This document shows, piece after piece, positions 57,818 to 64,000 of a stretch of 64,000 nt of DNA. Position 1 is the stretch's first letter. Each line of letters begins with the position of its first letter. A model generated the notes under the pieces. It saw only the letters and a program-made list of their open reading frames with translations. It ran no database searches and had not been told where the DNA came from. Source of the DNA: Pegea sp. RAD2-039 (taxonomy: Eukaryota > Chordata > Thaliacea > Salpida > Salpidae); assembly GCA_034620365.1 (NCBI GenBank), contig JAQGEQ010000329.1, positions 248,001-312,000 of the forward strand. Reading direction: 5' to 3'. The translations under genes and the position numbers were made by a program.

Positions 57818-57990
57818 GTCCTGCTTGGTGGCGAAGCGGTTACTACACCTACCTTCTAGCTAGGAAGTACCGGGTTCGACCCCAGGTGGAGACATATTTA
57901 TAAACTCCTGTGAAAAACCATAAAAAACTCGTGAGAATGTGTGTTAGCGAGATGTGCTCTCTTTAGGCACCCTCCTTCGCATTTAGATCT
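57818..57990 (+). repeat. SINE family B, full-length copy
   Basis: A pol III A box TGGCGAAGCGGTTA (57,829-57,842) and B box GGGTTCGACCCC (57,872-57,883) flank a tRNA-like anticodon arm, followed by AGGTGGAGAC and the family B tail (GTGAGAATGTGTGTTAGCGA through CTTTAGGCACCCTCCTTCG). The acceptor stem does not close, and the fused tail shows it is a retroposon and not a working tRNA gene. Confidence 0.8.
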
Positions 57991-58259
57991 ATATAAGAAG
58001 AAAAGAAAATATAAAACATTCAACAAAAGCTCAAATTGAAAAGTTATATTAAACAGAAGTTAGTTTTTATTTACTAAAATATAAAAATAAAAGAATTTTA
58101 AATTCTTACAAAATTTCTCAAAAAACCTTCTTTGCATTTAAAATAAACTTTTCTTAATTTGTTTTTTTCGTGTTTTAATAAAGAAATTGAAATTTTTAAA
58201 CATTTAAATTAAAAAGAATTTAAATCGATGGTGAAAGTAGAAAACAAATTTGTAAATAT

Positions 58260-58417
58260 CCTGTTTTCAACAATTTCAACAAATCGACTATTGAGACTGA
58301 TTTTTATAAAAATGTCAAAATTGTTGCTTTATTCATAAAACTTCTAAATAACGATCAAACAGCACCTTGATTCACGAATCATTCTAAAATCAAAAGTATA
58401 ATGATTCTCACAGTAGT
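58260..58417 (+). repeat. 158-bp dispersed direct repeat, copy 1
   Basis: Identical to 63,843-64,000 at all but two positions by direct reading (CAAACAG/CAAATAG and CACAGTAGT/CACAATAGT). No coding potential, no tRNA-like head. Copy 2 is cut by the end of the window. Confidence 0.9.
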
Positions 58418-61304
58418 TTAAATTTGAAGATAATTTTTGAACATTTTGATGATTCAGAATTTCGATGAATATATTGGAGTCCAGGAAAAGTTTTTACAAG
58501 CAAAGCATTTTACAATTTACAAAAAGGTTTACTCAATTTCAATTTTAATCTTTTTTTTATTATTTTAAAAATTTTTTAATATAATTTTGTTATTTTTCTA
58601 ATAAAACTTCTAATTCGTGATGCTCATAACATTCAAGTATTTCTTATTTTACAAACAATTTCTTTATGTTGTATTAAAGTGAAATAAATTTCAGTTTTAT
58701 TGAGACTTTTAATTAAATTATTTTTTATTTTGAAAAATATCTCTGTTTAATTTAGGATAATTTATTATTATTTGCTTTTCAAATATTGCCTTTCAAAGGA
58801 AAGATACAAATACGAAATAAATATATTCATTCTAGAATTTTCTATTCATCGATCCTGTTTTATAACTCAACTTTTATAGATTTGCTGAAATTAAGTAATT
58901 GCAAACGGAACAAGTTATTCAATGTAAATTGTATCCATCATAAAATGGAGTTGAAATAGATGAAACCACAGGAGTTTTGTTTGTGAATTAAGTTACTTAC
59001 TGAAAATTGTTTATCTGCACAAATCTGCAGAAGTTTTACATTTAGTTTGAGGTTTATGTAAGGAAGCAATAATCTTTTTTGCAAATTTGTTTTAAGTCTG
59101 CGCTGAAGCTAAAATAAAACTTTATTACTTAGTTGTTTGATTATTTACAATAAATATTTACTTGAAATAATATAAACTTTTTCAGATGAAACTTGTTCTT
59201 TTTATTGAGGCTTTAGAATAAATTTCAAAACTTGTTTCTTTTAATGTTTTAGTACCACTTTTATATTTTAATCTTTATAAGTGGTTTTTAGTACACTTGG
59301 TGAAAACTGAAGCTAACTTATATAAAAACTTTAATTTTAAAACTAAATAAGATTTATTTATAAAATGCTAGAAATGATTTTCATGATAACAAGTTTTATT
59401 TTGATGCTTAAAAATAGTTTTTCTAAGAATGTTTTTCAATCAGTTTCTTTGAATTTTTATTGTTTTTATGAAATAAATTTGCGATTTCAGCAAACATACG
59501 ACAGATTCTGTTTTTTACATCATTTACGCATTAGTAATATCAATATTTTGAAAATTTTTTCTTTAATTTTATTATTTTAGAGTTTTTACAACAATTTTTG
59601 AAGATATAAGAAACAGATAACTTGATTGTTTCAAGCTTATTAAGGTGTTAAGAGTTTTAGGAAACATTAAGTTTTCAAATACTTAAAGTATTTTGTTTAT
59701 GTTTACTATCATACTCTAAATTATTTAAAATTACATTTCAACAATTGCTAAAAATATAATTTGTGATATTTCAAGCTTTTAGTTTATTTAATTATTTAAA
59801 AAAAGAGAAAGTGATTCATGTAAAATTCTAGAAATGTTGTTGCTGATAACATTTGCTTTATGGAGTATACTGTTATGTTTTGAAGTTAGAAAGATGTAAT
59901 TTATCTTTTATATATCTTTAGCTTAAAAACTTAATTTATTTTTCGAATTGTTTTTCTTCTAAATGATTATTTTTTAGATTGTAAGTTTTTAATGATTCTT
60001 TGAGTTCTTCTAGAAAAATTTATCTTGTTTATAGAGCCTTTTATTAACTTACTTTATATATTTTGTGATAAAATCATTACTGATAATAAATTAAAAAAAA
60101 AACTAAACAGTAAAAATCAGCTGAACAAAAACTATTCAAAATTTTTATAAGAATATGATCAAGAACTAAACTGGTTTTAACTGGCTCATGATAAACTAAA
60201 AGTTTAAATCAGCTGGTAAAAGTTTGCTTACTAGGTGGCGCTATTTCACAGAATATTTCGGAAGTGACGTTATAGAAAGGAAGTAGTTAGTTTAGTGCTG
60301 CTGCTAGTAATGCATAAAATAGTTTTAATTTTAATTTTTAATCCTATAACTTTTGTTTATAATTATTTTGTAGCAATTTGGTAATCTTATTTTTTTCTTT
60401 TTCTAAATACTATGAAAAACATTTTTAAATGTATCAAGAATGTATTTTACTGATTTTATATGAGATCTTAAGATTTTTACCTTTGTAAATATTGTTTGTA
60501 AATATTGAGCTTTCATTTCAACTATAAAGTTGTTTTGTTCTATTTGATAAAAACTAAACAAATGTTGTAACCTAAACTTGTAAATATAGGATAGCGGGAT
60601 TTAAAGTAATAAAAAGTTCAACAAAAATGAAATTGAAATCTTCAAAAGCTTTCTGATTAAAATTATTACTAGAAATATTAAATTAAGAAATGCGACTCCA
60701 GATTATATGATAATTTAAGTATAAGAATTATTTTCTATAAACTATAATCGGATTAACTTTAAATATTCTATGACGTAAACTGGGTTTTATTCACAGTCTA
60801 CCACCGGATATGTTACGCATGTTTCTAGAGAAACTGAAATTGCCACCAGTTTTGACGGGTACCAAAGCTTATAAGATCAAAACTTGAAGTTTGAATTAGT
60901 TAATCTAAAAAAGCATTTAAAACTTGATGATTTTGTAAGACTAGTCAAGTTATATTTTATACTAATCAGTTTGTTTATTTATATTTAGTATTTATCTTGA
61001 TGATAAATGTTATCTGCTAGTATATTTATTTATTTATTTAGTAAACTTTTTACAATCATTAAATACAATTTTATTAATTTCGAATAAAATGATTAAGTTG
61101 AAATAAGAAATCAATTATAGTAATTTTCATCAATTTTGTATATTTTTGTTTAATTTATAATTATAATAAATAACTTGTTGCAAAATAAACTAATTTTTCT
61201 TGTTTATTTACAAAATATTATGTTATCATCATCTACCACTAAAACATTTTCACCAAATTCATCTTTAGAGAACTTTTTAGCAGTTTAAAAAACATTTTTT
61301 TGAA
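58418..61304. other. Intergenic, upstream of the Rap-like gene
   Basis: AT-rich. A short frame at 59,365-59,580 has no family resemblance. A CTCF-like ACTAGGTGGCGCTA lies at 60,230-60,243. An acceptor-like AACTTTTTAG ends at 61,280, 24 nt before the GTPase start. Confidence 0.4.
60230..60243 (+). promoter_or_regulatory. CTCF-like motif, second site
   Basis: ACTAGGTGGCGCTA matches the AGGTGGCGC core known from animal CTCF sites; the left CC of the long consensus is absent. Confidence 0.35.
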
Positions 61305-62462
61305 ATGAAAGAATATAAGATTGCATTAATGGGAGCTGGAGGTGTCGGGAAGACATCAATGATCAAACAATTTGTTGAAAATAGTTTTGATGAAATGTCA
61401 GTTTGTATTTTTGAAGTTTAAAGAAACTTTTTTCGATTATTATTTCAAAATTAAAACTTATTTGAACTCCGAATAGTTTTTAAGAGTTTATAAAAACTTT
61501 AAAGCTGTTTGTAAGACTTGTAACAAACTATTTTACACTAAATTAAAAGTTTATAGTAATCACAATTCAGTTGGTAAATTGGCAGCTTATTGGCATAATA
61601 ACTTTATTTCTTTTTTCATTAAAGCTTGGACAAAATTGAATAAGTTTTAAAAGCACTCAAGAATATTAAGAATAAAAATCTATATTCTCTGAGATTAGTA
61701 ATAATGAATTATTAACTATAAGAGTTCTAATCAATTATATTTTATCGCTAGATTTAAAACTTTTTAATCTTCTTACGGAGAGATATTTTTGAATTTAGGT
61801 ATGAACCAACTATAGAAGAAATTCATCGAAAGTCGATTATGTTTAACGGAGAGCAATGCCTAATAGAGATTGCTGATACAGCTGGCATGGAACAGTTTGC
61901 ACAAATGAGGGATGTCTACATCCGTAATGGAGATGGGTTTATCTTAGTTTACTCCATAATCGATCCAACAACGTTTGAAGATATCAAATCAATTCGTGAA
62001 CAAATTGTAATTAGTAAAATGAGGTGAAATAATGACGTCTTTAATGCTTAAGATGGGTGTTGTGGTGATGACGTAGATTGACGCCAGTTTTAAACTCAAC
62101 TTTTATTTATGGTTTTGTTAAAGTGAATTTTGTGCAATTATGATTTGACGCCAAAACAGTAATTGACCATTTTGTTTTTTTAAAGTGAACAAGTTCCGAT
62201 TGTTTTGGTCGGAAACAAAAGAGATTTATCAGAAGAGGAAAGACAAGTAAATACCGAAGAAGGTCTGGAGCTTGCTGCTAAATGGCCCAACTGTCGTTTC
62301 ATTGAGACCTTCGCCAGAAACCACACAGAAATAGAAGAAGTTTTTGTTCAATGTCTTAACACAATTGTTGATTTTGAACGAAATAAAAAAAGTCGAGTGA
62401 AAGCTCTTCACAAAGAAGCAACTGAAAAAAAGAAATCCAGCGGTAAGTGTCAGGTGATGTGA
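61305..62462 (+). CDS. Ras-superfamily small GTPase, Rap-like, with CAAX end
   Basis: Three exons (61305-61396, 61799-62023, 62186-62462) give 197 residues numbered like Ras up to residue 120. G1 is GAGGVGKT (10-17, Gly12 and Gly13 intact), the effector loop is YEPTIEE (32-38), G3 is DTAGMEQF (57-64), G4 is NKRD (116-119), and the C-terminal CAAX box is CQVM behind a lysine-rich stretch. YSIIDPTTFEDI and RDVYIRNGDGFILV resemble Rap and Ras. Position 61 is Met, where Ras has Gln and Rap has Thr, so intrinsic hydrolysis should be low and a Rap-type GAP mechanism would be needed. The G5 motif is ETFARN in place of ETSAK, which may weaken guanine binding. It should be a prenylated membrane switch. 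The exact Rap, Ras or divergent subfamily is not settled. Confidence 0.93.
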
Positions 62463-63842
62463 CATGATTGTTGCTGTTGAAGATTCTGTGATTCAGGCTG
62501 AAACTAAAAAAAAATTCTTTTTTAATCTCAATTTTTATTGTCTTTATTTTAATGAAACTTTTTTATTATGAAATCTTTTGAAAGTATTTATTCGCTTTTG
62601 TAAAATCAGATACTGTTTGTCAAAATTGTTTGTTTTCTACCAGCTGTTGTGAGTAACAAAATAAGAATTTAACAGTTGCTTTTGCAACCTTCAGATTAAA
62701 CGTTTCGTTTATAGTTCTGACTTATTTAAAGTAGATACAAATTTGATCTAAGTGTAGATCACAATTTTATTTTATGATAATTTTGTGAAAGTTAGCCTCA
62801 TATAAATAAGAAAGAAAAAAAAATTAAACTTTTTGAATAAAATTAATAGAAACTTAAAGTTTTATGTAAATACAAATTCGTAGAAAAAACTTCTCAATTC
62901 AATCAGTTAGCTTCATAAAAAGCTTCATATTGTTGTAGTATATCATCAAAAGAGTTATTCAAACTTTCTGTAACAATACAGATGACATTATTGATTAATT
63001 AGGATTATCTACAATCGATTCATATTCAAATAAAATCTTATTACAACATTTAGCAGTTTGAAATGTTGACTTTGTGACTAAAAACAATGAATAGAAAACA
63101 TGAAGCTGTTTACAGATAAAAACAAACAGTTGAGTAATGACATGATGTTTTTGAATTACAACTCAGTAACTGAGCAATTTGAATAGTTTATTGCTAATAT
63201 ACTGGTTAAAAAGCAAACGTGATAAAATTTTGAGTGGTAGTTCAAATCGAATCCAGTTTTAATTAGATACAAATGAGATATTTATCATATTTTGCTACAG
63301 CTTCCTACAAAGAAGTACTTTTTATTTTTGGTGTTAGATTTGTTACATGAATTTATTTATGTAGAAAATTAAAAAAAAACAGTTCCAATTGTTTATTAAT
63401 TTCATATTATGGTTTCACGTAAAATCTTAATTATTTGAACAATTTGTTAAATTGTTTTAAATTCAATATTTTATTATTTAATTTTGTATTTCGTTTTCAA
63501 AAGCACATTTCCACAGCACTGCTTTTATACTTGTAGTTTAAGCAATAAATCAATAAACGGTTTTTAACGATGTTCACTAACATTGTAACAACTCTAGAAT
63601 CAAAATTTGTTGTAATATTTGTATCTGAATTGTTTACAGATCTTTATCTTTTGTTTTAATTGTTAAAAGTTTGATAAGTTTGTATTTACATCATGATAAG
63701 AGGCATATATCAAAAATAGCTGACACAACTATATTGATTGCACTTAATTTGATTTTAATGTCACATCTTATTGATAATTATTGCTCTAGGAGTTGCTGAA
63801 AAGAATTCTTCAAATATTTACAAATTGTTCTACACTTAAGGT
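62463..63842. other. Intergenic, downstream of the GTPase gene
   Basis: 3' UTR on the left with AATAAA near 62,836; the rest is AT-rich without recognised features. Confidence 0.4.
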
Positions 63843-64000
63843 CCTGTTTTCAACAATTTCAACAAATCGACTATTGAGACTGATTTTTATAAAAATGTCA
63901 AAATTGTTGCTTTATTCATAAAACTTCTAAATAACGATCAAATAGCACCTTGATTCACGAATCATTCTAAAATCAAAAGTATAATGATTCTCACAATAGT
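63843..64000 (+). repeat. 158-bp dispersed direct repeat, copy 2 (cut by window end)
   Basis: Matches 58,260-58,417 with two differences and probably continues beyond the window. Confidence 0.9.

Noticed and set aside
57820-57895. Possible functional tRNA gene
   Set aside because: Both pol III boxes are present, but the acceptor stem does not close and the sequence runs into a SINE tail found twice more in the window.
62229-62465. 78-codon frame (-)
   Set aside because: Antisense to the last exon of the GTPase.

Overview
The window is strongly AT-rich metazoan nuclear DNA. Protein genes are split by GT-AG introns, many of them only 45-55 nt long. Intergenic space is large, and several tRNA-derived SINE families and a decayed LINE are scattered through it. 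The gene set (SLC6 transporter, BCAR3/NSP adaptor, Rap-like GTPase, FKBP9/10-type ER chaperone, C1D, POLR3K) fits an invertebrate, probably a bilaterian. The phylum is not fixed by what can be seen; acceptor-like sites just upstream of many start codons would fit a lineage with spliced-leader trans-splicing, such as tunicates or flatworms.

Layout: 0.58-1.39 kb, an intronless USP-like cysteine protease candidate (+). 1.9-3.7 kb, a repeat block: SINEs, a 14-bp minisatellite and a perfect 144-bp inverted repeat. 5.3-13.5 kb, a complete 17-exon SLC6 transporter (-). 13.5-20.8 kb, repeat-bearing intergenic DNA. 20.8-25.2 kb, a 16-exon type I membrane protein with TSP1, laminin-G and Ig modules (-). 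25.6-26.8 kb, a dead LINE reverse transcriptase (-). 26.8-32.3 kb, no gene recognised. 32.4-33.4 kb, a four-exon secreted helical protein (+) whose exon phases, size and predicted helices resemble a class I four-helix cytokine. 35.0-37.8 kb, a four-domain FKBP with an EF-hand and a KDEL end (+). 39.9-40.8 kb, an unrecognised acidic protein with a PP1-docking-like motif (+). 42.0-43.4 kb, POLR3K and an SDR/HSD17B10-like protein in tandem (-). 48.7-49.6 kb, C1D (+). 50.4-51.1 kb, an unexplained less AT-rich element. 52.3-55.6 kb, a BCAR3/SH2D3-type adaptor (-). 57.2-58.4 kb, SINEs and a dispersed repeat. 61.3-62.5 kb, a Rap-like GTPase (+).

Working together: no single pathway is encoded. Two loose groups can be seen. 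One is cell surface and signalling: the transporter, the TSP1/LamG/Ig receptor-like protein, the cytokine-like ligand, the SH2 plus RasGEF-like adaptor and the Rap-like GTPase; proteins of the NSP family are known to act around integrin, Cas and Rap signalling. The other is RNA metabolism: POLR3K (Pol III), C1D (exosome cofactor) and an SDR related to HSD17B10, which in animals doubles as a mitochondrial RNase P subunit. The SDR here has lost its catalytic Tyr-Lys pair and sits directly upstream of POLR3K in a possible two-gene operon. The strongest candidates for something undescribed are the cytokine-like gene (32,444-33,442) and the TSP1-LamG-Ig receptor-like gene (20,795-25,216).
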